A stretch of 64,000 nt of DNA from Deltaproteobacteria bacterium Ga0077550 (GTDB taxonomy: Bacteria > Myxococcota_A > Polyangia > Nannocystales > Nannocystaceae), in NCBI GenBank assembly GCA_001464385.1, contig LNFB01000163.1, positions 1 through 64,000 on the forward strand, read 5' to 3'. Below, piece after piece: positions 36,679 through 47,777 of this stretch. The stretch's first letter is position 1. The number at the start of each line of letters is the position of its first letter. Below the pieces are notes generated by a model. It worked only from the letters and a program-made list of their open reading frames with translations. It had not been told where the DNA came from and made no database searches. The position numbers and the translations under genes are program-made.

Positions 36679-37473
36679 GTGGACGCGTACCTCGACCTGC
36701 TGCGCGACGTGCTCGCCAACGGCACCGCGAAAACCGATCGCACGGGCACCGGCACGCTCAGCGTCTTCGGGCGGCAGCTCCGGTTCGATCTGCGGCACGA
36801 CTTCCCCTTGGTCACGACCAAGAAGGTCCACACCCGCTCGATCTTCGTCGAGCTGCTGTGGTTCCTGCGCGGGGACACCAACGTCGGGTACCTCCACGAT
36901 CACGACGTCAGCATCTGGGACGAGTGGGCGGACGAGCGCGGGGATCTCGGCCCGATCTACGGCAAGCAGTGGCGCTCGTGGGCCGGCCCCGACGGCAAGG
37001 TCCACGATCAGCTGGCCGAGGTCGTGGCCACGCTCCGGCGCGATCCCGACTCGCGTCGCATGGTCGTCAGCGCATGGAACGTGGCCGAGCTCGGCGCGAT
37101 GGCCCTGGCGCCGTGCCACTGCCTGTTCCAGTTCTACGTCGCCGACGGGCGGCTGTCGTGTCAGCTCTATCAGCGCAGCGCCGATCTCTTCCTCGGCGTG
37201 CCGTTCAACATCGCCTCGTACGCGCTGCTGACGTGCATGGTCGCGCAGCAGTGCGACCTCGAGCCGGGCGAGTTCATCCACACGTTCGGTGACGCGCACG
37301 TGTACCTCAACCACCTCGAGCAGGCGCGACTGCAGCTGACGCGGGCGCCCCGGCCGCGGCCGCGGCTGCGGCTGCGCCGCCGTCCTGCCTCGCTGTTCGA
37401 GTACACGCTCGAAGACCTCGAGCTCGAGGGCTACGACCCGCACCCGGCGATTCGGGCGCCGGTGGCGGTCTGA
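36679..37473 (+). CDS. thyA: Thymidylate synthase
   Basis: A 264-aa enzyme, exactly the usual length of ThyA, with a GTG start. The catalytic Cys is C146 in [12 protein letters not shown]. Other conserved segments are [33 protein letters not shown], the phosphate-binding [27 protein letters not shown] and HVYLNHLEQ. The C terminus ends APVAV as in the family. It methylates dUMP to dTMP using methylene-tetrahydrofolate and produces dihydrofolate, which the next gene's product reduces. A basic Pro/Arg stretch ([12 protein letters not shown]) near 345 bp from the end is more Arg-rich than in common homologues. Confidence 0.97.
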   Translation: MDAYLDLLRDVLANGTAKTDRTGTGTLSVFGRQLRFDLRHDFPLVTTKKVHTRSIFVELLWFLRGDTNVGYLHDHDVSIWDEWADERGDLGPIYGKQWRSWAGPDGKVHDQLAEVVATLRRDPDSRRMVVSAWNVAELGAMALAPCHCLFQFYVADGRLSCQLYQRSADLFLGVPFNIASYALLTCMVAQQCDLEPGEFIHTFGDAHVYLNHLEQARLQLTRAPRPRPRLRLRRRPASLFEYTLEDLELEGYDPHPAIRAPVAV

Positions 37474-37505
37474 TCGGGGCGTTCGGATCACGCCGCGGAG
37501 CGTCC

Positions 37506-38030
37506 ATGGAGATCGCGCTCATCGTCGCCGTCGCCGACAACGGGGTCATCGGTCGCGCCGGGACCCTGCCGTGGCACCTGCCCGCCGACCTCAAGCGCTT
37601 CCGGTCCCGGACGCTGGGCCATCACATCGTGATGGGGCGGCGGACCTGGGAGTCGATCGGACGACCGCTGCCGGGCCGCACGAACGTCGTCGTCTCGCGC
37701 GATCCGACGCTGACCCTGCCGGGATGCACGGTCGTGGCGTCGCTGCAGGCGGCGATCGACCTCGCCGCCGCCGCCGGCGAGCGCGAGCTCTTCGTCATCG
37801 GCGGCGGTGAACTGTACCGCGAAGCCCTACCTCGGGCGGACCGCATCTACTTGACCCGCGTTCGCGCCGCACCGGACGGCGATGCGTTCTTCCCGGCGCT
37901 CGAACCGGGCGCGTGGGTCGAGGTCGTCAAGGAGCTCGCCGAGCCGGCGGTGTCCGGCGACGCCCCTGCCTTCGAGATCGTGGTGATGGAGCGTCCCCGC
38001 GCGGTGGACCCCACGACGACAGCGTCGTGA
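37506..38030 (+). CDS. folA: Dihydrofolate reductase
   Basis: A 174-aa DHFR. The folate-site acid is D28 in WHLPADLKRF, preceded by the Met20-loop segment DNGVIGRAGTLPW. NADPH-binding motifs are GRRTWESIGRPLPGR and FVIGGGELY. The ATG has GGAG 7 nt upstream. It lies 32 nt after thyA on the same strand, the classical pairing that regenerates tetrahydrofolate after dTMP synthesis. The last 12 residues are a nonconserved Pro/Thr tail. Confidence 0.96.
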   Translation: MEIALIVAVADNGVIGRAGTLPWHLPADLKRFRSRTLGHHIVMGRRTWESIGRPLPGRTNVVVSRDPTLTLPGCTVVASLQAAIDLAAAAGERELFVIGGGELYREALPRADRIYLTRVRAAPDGDAFFPALEPGAWVEVVKELAEPAVSGDAPAFEIVVMERPRAVDPTTTAS

Positions 38031-38051
38031 GGGCACGCGATGACCGTCCCT

Positions 38052-38071
38052 GCGCCGCCGTGACACGGCGC
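38052..38071 (+). terminator. GC hairpin after folA
   Basis: GCGCCG (38052-38057) pairs with CGGCGC (38066-38071) around an 8-nt loop, 22 nt after the folA stop. It lacks a U tract. Confidence 0.3.
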
Positions 38072-38169
38072 CGGGGCCGAGCGCGATGGCTCGTCGGTTC
38101 GTGCCAACCGCGGACGTGCTGCAGATCAACAGCAGTGCGGCCGTAGCGGCAAAATCGATCACAACTGGC

Positions 38170-38198
38170 TTGTAGACGGGGCGTTCACGCTCTAGGCT
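38170..38198 (+). promoter_or_regulatory. Sigma-70-type promoter TTGTAG-N17-TAGGCT
   Basis: TTGTAG (38170-38175) and TAGGCT (38193-38198) are spaced by 17 nt, and the -10 ends 6 nt before the ATG at 38205. This is the only leaderless-type promoter in the window with a plausible -35. Confidence 0.52.
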
Positions 38199-38204
38199 GA
38201 TCCC

Positions 38205-38747
38205 ATGATGCGTGCATCTCGTCTGGTGTTCGTCCTCGGCTTGGTCGCGCCGTTCACCTTCGGCCTCGCGGGCTGCTTCATCACCGCCGATGGGGAACGC
38301 TACGACGACTCGCTCGGCACCACGGGGAACGATTGCGGGGTCGGCAGTGAGGGCTGCGCGTGCACGAGCGGTGGCTCGTGCAACCCAGGCTTCTTCTGCA
38401 ACACCAACCTCAACATCTGCATCAGCGACTCGTGCCCCGCCGGCACCGAGACCTGCCACTGCACCCCCGGCGGTTCGTGTGACCCGGGCTTGAACTGCCT
38501 CTCCGAGTTCTGCGTCGACCCCGGGCCGCAGTGCCCGACCGGCACCGAGGCGTGCCCGTGCACCCCCGGCGGTGGCTGCGACAACGGCCTGACCTGCCTC
38601 TCGAACACCTGTGTCGACGCCGCCGAGCTGACCAGCTCGGGCGACTCGGCGGACGCGGAGTCGAGCGCGGGCCCGGCCGACACCAGCTCGGGCGAGGCCG
38701 ACTCGTCGTCGAGCGGCGCGCCGGATCCCGACACGTCGACCGGTTGA
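38205..38747 (+). CDS. Cys-rich repeat lipoprotein
   Basis: A 180-aa lipoprotein (lipobox LAGC, about residue 24). The mature part holds three repeats of roughly 36 residues. Each has the pattern G-x-E-x-C-x-C-T-x-G-G-x-C-x-x-G-(F/L)-x-C and ends in a C-(V/I) pair, which must be disulfide bonded. A Ser/Asp/Ala/Gly-rich tail of about 40 residues ends the protein, so here the low-complexity segment is C-terminal. No homologous function is known to me; the repeats look like small binding modules. It has its own promoter and an intrinsic terminator, so it is monocistronic. Confidence 0.8.
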   Translation: MMRASRLVFVLGLVAPFTFGLAGCFITADGERYDDSLGTTGNDCGVGSEGCACTSGGSCNPGFFCNTNLNICISDSCPAGTETCHCTPGGSCDPGLNCLSEFCVDPGPQCPTGTEACPCTPGGGCDNGLTCLSNTCVDAAELTSSGDSADAESSAGPADTSSGEADSSSSGAPDPDTSTG

Positions 38748-38788
38748 TCCCGACGCGCCCAGCGCGTCCCCACGTGACGACCTCCGAG

Positions 38789-38809
38789 AACCGGCCCCGC
38801 GCCGGTTTT
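38789..38809 (+). terminator. Intrinsic terminator
   Basis: AACCGGC (38789-38795) pairs with GCCGGTT (38801-38807) around a 5-nt loop and runs into TTTT. It lies 42 nt after the Cys-rich lipoprotein stop and just before the convergent BatA-like gene's stop. Confidence 0.6.
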
Positions 38810-38817
38810 CGGCGTTT

Positions 38818-40905
38818 CTAGGGGTGCGGGCGGCGACGCGCGCCGAAGCCCAGGCGCAGCAGCGACTCCGCCGCGAGCAGCAGCGCGATCAACAGGACGA
38901 GCACGCGCCAGCGGGGCAGCGCGATCGCGGCGCGCGTGCCGTCGGTGTCGTCGGTCGCCGTGATGCTCTGCCAGTGCGTGTCGCTCTCGCGCGGGTCGAC
39001 CGCGACGACGAACGTGATCGGGGTCTCCGCGTCGCCGCGGTAGTGGCCCGGCGTGAAGGTCTCGGCGAAGGTCGCGACCCCCGCGTCGCCGACCGCGACC
39101 GCGAGCTCGCGGCCGTCGGGCGTGGTGATCGTCAGGCCGGCGTCTCCGCGCAGCGCCCGGGGTTCGCCCACGAACACCGAGGCCGAGCGGGCGTTCGCGC
39201 CGCTGTCGCCGAGGTAGTCGAGCACCGCGGTCGCCAGCGGGACGAACCCGGGGCGCAGCGGAAGGTCGGCCCAGTCGCGATCGACGGTCGTGGTCAGCAG
39301 CGCGACGCGCCCCGAGCCGGCCGCGCGGGTGACCAGGGCCGGGGCGCCGCTGGTGTACGAGAGGGCGATCGTCGCGCGCCGGGCGGGATCGGGCTCGCAC
39401 AGCACGATCTTGCGGACCTGCGCGCCCGTCAGCCCGAGCTCGCCGCCCCAGCCGCGGAACACGGGGTGCGAGAGATCCGGCGGGGCGAAGCCCTCGATGC
39501 GGGCCTGCGCGAGCCCTGGCGCGGTGCCGACCTGCACGGCCTCGCGCAGCAGCAGCGGCAGCACGGGTCCGAGTCGGGCGTTGTACGCGTCGGGCTCGAC
39601 GCGATCGCCCATCGTGATCCACAGGCCCATGCCGCGCTGCACGGCGGCGAGGATCGCCGGGGAGACGTCCTCGGTCGGTGCCCGCGTGTTCGCGAGCACC
39701 AGCACGTCGGTGCCGGCGAGCGCACGATCCCCGCGCTCGCGGATGCGGGACTCGAGCTGGTCCGGCGCGAGGCTCACCAGCCGCAGCCGCTGCTGTCGAT
39801 CGGTCACGCCGACGGCGGTGGCGAGGAAGAACACCTCGTCGTGGGCCCGCAGCTCGCTCGGATCGCCGTTGACGATCGTGACCTCGACGGCGTCGTCGGC
39901 GGACAGCCACGCGTGGCGGGTGTCGTCGATTGGTAGGGGATCCTCCGGCAGGTCGAGGGAGAGCGTCGCCGCGGCGAACGTCTCCTCGCCGAGCAGGACG
40001 TGGGTGAACTCGACCGACTCCGTCGCGTCGGCCGCGAGATCGACGGTCGCGCGCGTGACCTCCTGGTCGCCGATCGCCAGCGCGAGCAGGACGGTGAGCA
40101 CGTCGTCACCCCCGCCGCTCCGATGCACGCGCGCCGTGATCCGCACCGCCCGCGGATCGATCTCCGGGGCGGACGCCCACGTGACCTCGGTGATGCCGAC
40201 GTGCGTCGGCGGCGTCGCGTCGGGGGCGACGACCGACAGCGGCACGACGAGCACGCCGGCGTCGGTGGTCGACGTCAGCCCCGCGAGTCCGCCTTGGGTC
40301 GGATCGGAGACGGCATAGATGACGCGCTTGCGATCGGCCTGCGCATCGCCGAGCAGCGCCGTGGCCCGCGGGATCGCCTCCGCCATCGTCCAGGCCCCGG
40401 GCCGCGGCGCGCCCGCGGCGATCCACTCCTGCAGCGTGTCGCGCACGCGATCGAGATCGGCGGTCGGCTCGAGCGTGGGCCCGTCGGGGTCGGAGGTCAG
40501 CAGGCCGACGCGGGTGTCGGGCGGCAGCGCGCCGAGGACCTCTTCGGCGCGCTCGGCTGCGCGCTGCATCAGCGTCTGCTCGCCGACGCGCAGGGTCATG
40601 CCCGCCGATCCGTCGACGAGGATCACCGCGTCGTGGGGCTCGGCCACGATCGCGACGCCGCTCGGATCGAGCGCGGCGGGCCGCGCGAGGACCAGCACCG
40701 CGAGAGCGAGCAGCAGCAGGCGGATCGCCAGCAGCAGGGGGTTCTGCAGCGCGCGTCGACGGGTGACCGTGGGATCGTCGGGCAGCAGGAATCGCAGCGC
40801 GGCGAAGGGGATCGTGCGCGGCGGCTCGCGCCCGAGCAGGTGTGCCGCGATCGGGATCGCCAGGCCGAGCAGGCCGAGCAGCAGCGCGGGTGCGAGGAGC
40901 GTCAT
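38818..40905 (-). CDS. BatA-like membrane protein with von Willebrand A domain
   Basis: A 695-aa protein. The N terminus is the BatA-type double transmembrane segment (about 4-25 and 58-78, with REPPRTIPFAALRFL between). A vWA-like region at about 90-260 starts AVILVDGSAGM, where the MIDAS would normally read DxSxS; here it is D-G-S-A-G, so metal binding may be weakened. A large extracytoplasmic region follows, and one C-terminal helix (LLIALLLAAESLL, about 668-682) ends before RRRPHP. In MoxR operons such proteins work with DUF58 and MoxR ATPases in assembly or stress tolerance. It overlaps the DUF58 gene by 4 nt. Confidence 0.86.
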   Translation of the reverse strand: MTLLAPALLLGLLGLAIPIAAHLLGREPPRTIPFAALRFLLPDDPTVTRRRALQNPLLLAIRLLLLALAVLVLARPAALDPSGVAIVAEPHDAVILVDGSAGMTLRVGEQTLMQRAAERAEEVLGALPPDTRVGLLTSDPDGPTLEPTADLDRVRDTLQEWIAAGAPRPGAWTMAEAIPRATALLGDAQADRKRVIYAVSDPTQGGLAGLTSTTDAGVLVVPLSVVAPDATPPTHVGITEVTWASAPEIDPRAVRITARVHRSGGGDDVLTVLLALAIGDQEVTRATVDLAADATESVEFTHVLLGEETFAAATLSLDLPEDPLPIDDTRHAWLSADDAVEVTIVNGDPSELRAHDEVFFLATAVGVTDRQQRLRLVSLAPDQLESRIRERGDRALAGTDVLVLANTRAPTEDVSPAILAAVQRGMGLWITMGDRVEPDAYNARLGPVLPLLLREAVQVGTAPGLAQARIEGFAPPDLSHPVFRGWGGELGLTGAQVRKIVLCEPDPARRATIALSYTSGAPALVTRAAGSGRVALLTTTVDRDWADLPLRPGFVPLATAVLDYLGDSGANARSASVFVGEPRALRGDAGLTITTPDGRELAVAVGDAGVATFAETFTPGHYRGDAETPITFVVAVDPRESDTHWQSITATDDTDGTRAAIALPRWRVLVLLIALLLAAESLLRLGFGARRRPHP

Positions 40906-41881
40906 GGCGCCACCGCGGCGCCCGGGTCGCCCGCGAGGCGCCCGAGCAGGGTGGCGAACGTCTGGCCGAGCGAGGCGTCGGTGCGCACGCGCGCGAGCAT
41001 GAGCCCGTTCGTCTCGCACGCCGCCTCGAGCTCGCGCAGGTGGGCGCCGAGGCGCTCGAGGTAGCGCGCGCGCAGGCTCGACGCGGCGCCTTCGACGTCC
41101 ACCCGCAGCCCGCGGGGGTCGACGAAGCGGACCAGGCGCGCGCCGTCCCACGGGAACTCGAGCTCGTCGGCGTGCAGTGTCTGCAGCACGACGAGATCAT
41201 GGCCGCGCGCGCGGAGCTGGGCGAGCCCCCCGAGCAGCTCGCCCTCGATCGCGCTGGCGTCGTCGACCTGCGTGGCGAGGTCGAGGAGGTCGGACACGAA
41301 CACGATCAGCGTGCGCGCGGGCAGTCGCGGCGCGACGCGGGCGAGCAGACCGCGGACCGGCGCGCGGCCCCGCGGCGCGAGGCCGGCGAGACGGCGGCTG
41401 ATCGCGTCGAGTCGGTCGCGGCCCGCGGCTGGCCGCGCGAGGGCGGCGTCGACCTCGTCGCCCTGGGAGATGACGAGCCCGACGCGATCCCCCTGGCGGA
41501 TCGCCGTCCATGCGAACGCAGCGACGAGCGCCCGCGCCACCGCGAGCTTGGACTGTGCGCCCTCGCCGTAGGCCATGTTGGCGCCGGCGTCGAGCACGAG
41601 CAGGAGCGAGAGCTCGTCCTCGGCCTCGGTCTGGCGCAGCACGAGGCGATCGCGGCGGGCGACCGCGCGCCAGTCGAGCTGCCGTGGATCGTCGCCGGGC
41701 ACGTAGCCGCGGTGGTCGCGGAAATCGAGGCCGAGCCCGACGCGACGCGACGCGTGGCGGCCGTGGCCGCGGCCCCACACCGGTCGGCGTACGCGGAGCA
41801 CCCGCGTTCGCAGCAGCTCGCCGAGGTCCGCGGGGACCAGCGCGCCCATCGTCGAGCTGCCGTCGTCCCCTGGCACGTGGG

Positions 41882-41885
<4 letters not shown>
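40902..41885 (-). CDS. DUF58 domain protein
   Basis: A 327-aa soluble protein whose GTG overlaps the TGA of the MoxR gene (GTGA). It has the DUF58 signatures GLDFRDHRGYVPGDDPRQLDWRAVARRDRLVLRQ and a vWA-like core beginning LLVLDAGANM, followed by VGLVISQGD and LIVFVSDLLD. Members form the middle component of MoxR-DUF58-vWA operons. It carries no membrane helix, unlike many DUF58 proteins that have two at the N terminus. Its stop overlaps the BatA-like gene start by 4 nt, so the three are translated as a unit. Confidence 0.9.
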
Positions 41886-42895
<1,010 letters not shown>

Positions 42896-42911
42896 GCGGC
42901 GTCGAGCTTTC

Positions 42912-42957
42912 GGGCAGGTTGGATATACCCGCCCCGTCCACCCGGATATACCTGCCC
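42912..42957. promoter_or_regulatory. Paired-repeat operator-like element upstream of the MoxR operon
   Basis: GGATATACC occurs twice (42921-42929 and 42944-42952), 23 bp start to start. The pair is enclosed by the inverted repeat GGGCAGGT (42912-42919) / ACCTGCCC (42950-42957). The element begins 17 bp before the MoxR GTG and lies in the divergent gap shared with the rhodanese-E1 gene. Confidence 0.5.
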
Positions 42958-43064
42958 AACCCGGTCGGGGCCATGGACCGGGGTCCGGCGCCCGGCCCGC
43001 TGGGGACCCCAGGGTCCGATTGTCGCCCGATGAGCCGGGTAACTCCCCCGTCGAGGCGCGGCGT

Positions 43065-43093
43065 TTGACCCGAGAGCGGCGATCAGACAAGTT
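43065..43093 (+). promoter_or_regulatory. Weak promoter candidate TTGACC-N17-CAAGTT
   Basis: A near-consensus -35 (TTGACC) is followed after 17 nt by a poor -10. It would transcribe the rhodanese-E1 gene with a leader of about 55 nt, which agrees with the good ribosome site GGAGA before ATG 43156. Confidence 0.3.
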
Positions 43094-43155
43094 TCCCGGG
43101 TCTCGGCCCGGGTTGTCGCCCAATCGAGATCATCGGTACGTCATCGGAGAATCCC

Positions 43156-44301
<1,146 letters not shown>

Positions 44302-44342
44302 CCGTGCGCGGGGCCCGACCTGGGCCCGCCGGCCCCAGGTGA

Positions 44343-44348
44343 TACAGT
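44343..44348 (+). promoter_or_regulatory. -10-like hexamer TACAGT
   Basis: TACAGT, 6 nt (GCCGCC), then GTG at 44355: leaderless geometry, 41 nt after the rhodanese-E1 stop. Confidence 0.46.
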
Positions 44349-44354
44349 GCCGCC

Positions 44355-46166
44355 GTGGACTTCGAAGAGGTCGCGGCGTTCATCCGCAGTCACGAGGTTG
44401 GTCGGCGCGCGTGCGTCGAGACGCCGTTCGGTCGTCGCCTGATCTGCTACGCGGATCTCACGGCGACCGGTCGGTACCTGCACTTCGTCGAGGGCTGGAT
44501 CCGCCGGGTGCGACCGTTCTACGCCAACTCGCACACCGCGGTGTCGTCGACGGGGCGGATCATGACGTCGCTGCGCGAGAAGGCGCGGTGCCTGATCCAC
44601 AAGGCCGTCAACGCGGGGCCCGACGACGAGGTCCTGTTCACCGGCGCCGGGGCGACCGGCGCGGTCAACAAGCTCGTGGGGCTCCTGGGTCTCGTGATCT
44701 CCGAGCCGCTCGAGCGGCTGTACGGCCTGTCGAAGCACATCCCGGCCAACGAGCGCCCGGTGGTGCTCATCGGGCCCTACGAGCACCACAGCAACGAGCT
44801 GCCGTGGATCGAGTCGGTCGCGGAGGTCGTCGAGGTCGCCCTCGACGAGGCCGGGCGCGTCGACCTCATGGACCTCGATCGCAAGCTCGCGCTCCATGCC
44901 GATCGCCCGCTCAAGATCGGCAGCTTCTCCGCGGCGTCGAACGTCACCGGCGTGCTCACCAACGTCGTCGCGGTCGCGGAAATCCTCCACCGCCACGGGG
45001 CCTACGCCTGCTTCGACTATGCCGCGGCCGGGCCGTACGTCCCGATCGACATGCACGCGGACGACCCCAAGCGTCGGCTCGACGCGATCTTCCTGTCGAC
45101 GCACAAGTTCATCGGCGGGCCGCAGGCGTCGGGGGTGCTCGTCGCGAATCGTGCGTTGTTCCGCTCGCGCGTGCCGGCGACGCCCGGGGGTGGCACCGTC
45201 GACTACGTCTCCGGAGCGTCGCGCGACGCGATCGACTACACCCACAAGCTCGACGAGCGCGAGGAGGCGGGCACGCCGTCGATCCTCGGCGACGTGCGGG
45301 CCGGGACCGCGTTCCTGGTGAAGCAGATGATCGGGCCCGAGCGCATCCTCGCCCACGAGACGGAGCTCGCCGCCCGTGCGCTGGCCCGGCTCGGCCGTCA
45401 CCCGCGGATCCGCCTGCTCGGTTCGATGACGCTCCCGCGGCTGGCGATCCTCTCGTTCAACGTCGAGGGCCTGCACCATGATCTCGTCAGCGTGCTGCTC
45501 GATCACCTCTTCGGCATCCAGAACCGCGCCGGCTGCTCGTGCGCGGGGCCCTATGGCCACCGCCTGCTGGGCATCGAGCGGCCGATGTCCGAGCGCTTCC
45601 GGGCGCTCATCCGCCGGGGCCTGGGTGGGGTGAAGCCCGGCTGGGTGCGCATGACGATCCCGTTCTACGCCAACCCAGACGACCTCGAGTACCTGCTGTC
45701 CGCGGTCGAGTTCGTCGCGGATCACGGCGAGGCGTTCGTGCCGCTGTACCGGCTCGGTTGGCACGACGGGGTGTGGCGCCACATCGATCGCCCCGCGCCG
45801 GACATCGAGCCCATCGAGCTCACCGTCGCCGCGCTCGAGGACGCCGCGCAGAGCTTCGCCGCGGGCGATCACGAGGCGCCGATGTCCGAGGCGCACCTGT
45901 TGGCCGAGCGCCGCCGCTACGTCGACGAGGCCCACGCCGCCGTCGCGCAGCTCCACGCGCGGTACGGCGACGCGCCGCCGAAGTGGAACCCACCCACCGG
46001 CGACGCGGAGGTCGACGCGCTGGTGTGGTTCCGCTACGTCGAGTGCGACTCGATCGCCCCCCGCGGCATCGACGTCGACGACGCCGACGCGCGATCGAAC
46101 GCGCGCCACGGCAGCGATCGCGCGATCTCCTCGAGCGCGATCGCCAGCGCTGACCCATCGCGGTAG
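44355..46166 (+). CDS. Class V aminotransferase, cysteine-desulfurase-like
   Basis: A 603-aa PLP enzyme. The Schiff-base Lys is K251 in STHKFIGGPQ with His before it; Asp221 in CFDYAAAG pairs with the cofactor. A loop RAGCSCAGPYGH (C394, C396) stands where SufS/CsdA-type desulfurases carry the catalytic Cys, so sulfur transfer is plausible. It is about 200 residues longer than SufS because of a C-terminal extension of unknown role. The last 133 nt overlap the convergent kinase gene on the other strand, and the terminal residues (after about 560) look like low-complexity antisense translation, so the true functional end may be earlier. Position next to the rhodanese-E1 gene supports a sulfur role. 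Confidence 0.85.
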   Translation: MDFEEVAAFIRSHEVGRRACVETPFGRRLICYADLTATGRYLHFVEGWIRRVRPFYANSHTAVSSTGRIMTSLREKARCLIHKAVNAGPDDEVLFTGAGATGAVNKLVGLLGLVISEPLERLYGLSKHIPANERPVVLIGPYEHHSNELPWIESVAEVVEVALDEAGRVDLMDLDRKLALHADRPLKIGSFSAASNVTGVLTNVVAVAEILHRHGAYACFDYAAAGPYVPIDMHADDPKRRLDAIFLSTHKFIGGPQASGVLVANRALFRSRVPATPGGGTVDYVSGASRDAIDYTHKLDEREEAGTPSILGDVRAGTAFLVKQMIGPERILAHETELAARALARLGRHPRIRLLGSMTLPRLAILSFNVEGLHHDLVSVLLDHLFGIQNRAGCSCAGPYGHRLLGIERPMSERFRALIRRGLGGVKPGWVRMTIPFYANPDDLEYLLSAVEFVADHGEAFVPLYRLGWHDGVWRHIDRPAPDIEPIELTVAALEDAAQSFAAGDHEAPMSEAHLLAERRRYVDEAHAAVAQLHARYGDAPPKWNPPTGDAEVDALVWFRYVECDSIAPRGIDVDDADARSNARHGSDRAISSSAIASADPSR

Positions 46167-47728
46167 CGGGCGGCGGGGTCCTTCGCCAGGCAGCGCAGGA
46201 TGAGCTGCTCGAGCGCGTCGGGCAGGGCTTCGCGCCGGCGGATCGAGGGCGACGGCGCCGGTTCGTTCACCTGCTTGGCGAGCACCTGCATCGGCGTGTC
46301 GCCGCCGAAGGGCACGGTGCCGGTGGTCGCCCAGAACAGCGCCATGCCGAGGCCGTAGACGTCGGCGGGCGCGCCGGCGTCCTTGCCCTGCGCCGCCTCG
46401 GGCGAGACGTACGCCGGTGTGCCCGCGACCCACCCCGTGGTGGTGAGCTTCGAGTCGCGCAGCTCGGCCGTGCGCGCGATGCCGAAGTCGAGGACCTTGA
46501 CCACGTCGCGCTCGCCGCCCAGCGTCGCGACGAAGAGGTTCTCGGGCTTCACGTCGCGGTGGACGATGCCGCGGGCGTGGGCCTCGCCGAGGGCGCGGGC
46601 GGCCTGCAGCGCGAGGTGGACGGCGCGCGCCGGCGGCATCGGGCCCTCGCGCCGCACGACGCTCGACATGTCCTCACCGGTGAGCAGCTCCATCGCGTAG
46701 TACCAGAGCCCGTCGTCGGTCGCTCCGTGGTCGTAGATGCGGACGGTGTTGGGGTGCATGAGCGCCGCGGTCGTCATCACCTCGCGCTCGAACCGCTCGA
46801 CCGCGACCGCGTCGGTGCCGTACTCGGGGCGGAGGATCTTGAGCGCGACGTTGCGGCGCAGCTGCTCGTGGTACGCGATCCACACCTCGCCCATCCCGCC
46901 GCGACCGATGCGGCGCTCGAGCCGGTAGCGGCCGATGCTGCGGGCGCGGAACAGCTGGCGGCGCAGGGCCCAGACGTTGTGCCCGCCGATCACCAGGAGG
47001 CCCCAGGCCCCGAGCAGCAGCATGAAGTAGAAGAACGCGACGCTGATCGCGTGGCCGTCGCGGAGCTGTGCGGCGATCTGCGCCGAGAACGGCGCGGACG
47101 CCAGGAACACGATCGGCACGACCACCACGGGGACCGCGAGCTGCACCGCGCCGACGCGCCAGTGCTCGGGCAGGACCGCGGCGCGGCCGACCATCACCAG
47201 CACGATGTACGACGCGTACGGGCTGGTGAGCCCGCCCGACAGCAGGCACATGTCGGTGAGGACCGCGGCGCAGCTCGCCGTCATGACGCCGTCGACCAGG
47301 CGGAGCGCGAGCGGGCTCGGCGACGCGGTGTGGCGCAGGTACCAGGTGCAGCCGAGCAGGGGCCCGAGGCCGATGAGCCGCAGCACCGCGTAGCTGAGCA
47401 GCGGCGCGGGCGCGACGAACGTCGACAGCACCCAGTCGACCGCGAAGAAGGCGAGCCACAGCACGCACGCCCATGGCATGAGTCGACGCAGGCGCGAGAC
47501 CGCGGCCGCGTGCTCCTGGCGCTCGAGCGCGACGTCGCGATCGGCGAGCAGGGCGCCGGCATCGCCCAGCGGCGCCGGGCCAGGTGCGCGGGGGATCTCG
47601 GCGGGATCGCCCGCGGTGTCGAGCGGTGCGGTCTCGCCGAGCACATCGAGCCGCGTCGCGTCGATGGGCTCCGCACCGCCCGCCGGGAGCACCTCCGTGC
47701 CGGAGGCCCCGTGGTAGGGCGAGGTCAT
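46034..47728 (-). CDS. Membrane-anchored Ser/Thr protein kinase (N-terminal multi-TM, C-terminal kinase)
   Basis: About 564 aa from ATG at 47728. A cytoplasmic N terminus is followed by about six membrane helices (residues 80-250, with short loops as in MASE-type sensor regions). The kinase domain fills about 265-540: Gly-rich [27 protein letters not shown] and GTPAYVSPE all present with normal activation-loop length. A C-terminal Ser-rich tail follows. The membrane region probably senses a lipid-soluble or membrane signal. An upstream ATG at 47779 was rejected because the TACACT promoter lies after it. The 3' end overlaps the class V aminotransferase gene. Confidence 0.87.
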   Translation of the reverse strand: MTSPYHGASGTEVLPAGGAEPIDATRLDVLGETAPLDTAGDPAEIPRAPGPAPLGDAGALLADRDVALERQEHAAAVSRLRRLMPWACVLWLAFFAVDWVLSTFVAPAPLLSYAVLRLIGLGPLLGCTWYLRHTASPSPLALRLVDGVMTASCAAVLTDMCLLSGGLTSPYASYIVLVMVGRAAVLPEHWRVGAVQLAVPVVVVPIVFLASAPFSAQIAAQLRDGHAISVAFFYFMLLLGAWGLLVIGGHNVWALRRQLFRARSIGRYRLERRIGRGGMGEVWIAYHEQLRRNVALKILRPEYGTDAVAVERFEREVMTTAALMHPNTVRIYDHGATDDGLWYYAMELLTGEDMSSVVRREGPMPPARAVHLALQAARALGEAHARGIVHRDVKPENLFVATLGGERDVVKVLDFGIARTAELRDSKLTTTGWVAGTPAYVSPEAAQGKDAGAPADVYGLGMALFWATTGTVPFGGDTPMQVLAKQVNEPAPSPSIRRREALPDALEQLILRCLAKDPAARYRDGSALAIALEEIARSLPWRAFDRASASSTSMPRGAIESHST

Positions 47729-47753
47729 CCGCAAGTCGCCCACGACGTCGGCG

Positions 47754-47759
47754 AGTGTA
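47754..47759 (-). promoter_or_regulatory. -10-like hexamer TACACT (membrane kinase)
   Basis: TACACT on the minus strand lies 25 nt before the ATG at 47728, giving a leader of about 19 nt. Confidence 0.4.
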
Positions 47760-47764
47760 CCAGC

Positions 47765-47770
47765 CACACT
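47765..47770 (+). promoter_or_regulatory. -10-like hexamer CACACT (5'-nuclease)
   Basis: CACACT ends 7 nt before the ATG at 47778. It abuts the divergent kinase promoter, so the two polymerases would compete. Confidence 0.32.
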
Positions 47771-47777
47771 GGGGGGC

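Noticed and set aside
38818-41151. Extension of the BatA-like protein into the DUF58 gene
   Set aside because: Residues before the ATG at 40905 are an out-of-frame reading of DUF58; the ATGA overlap marks the true start.
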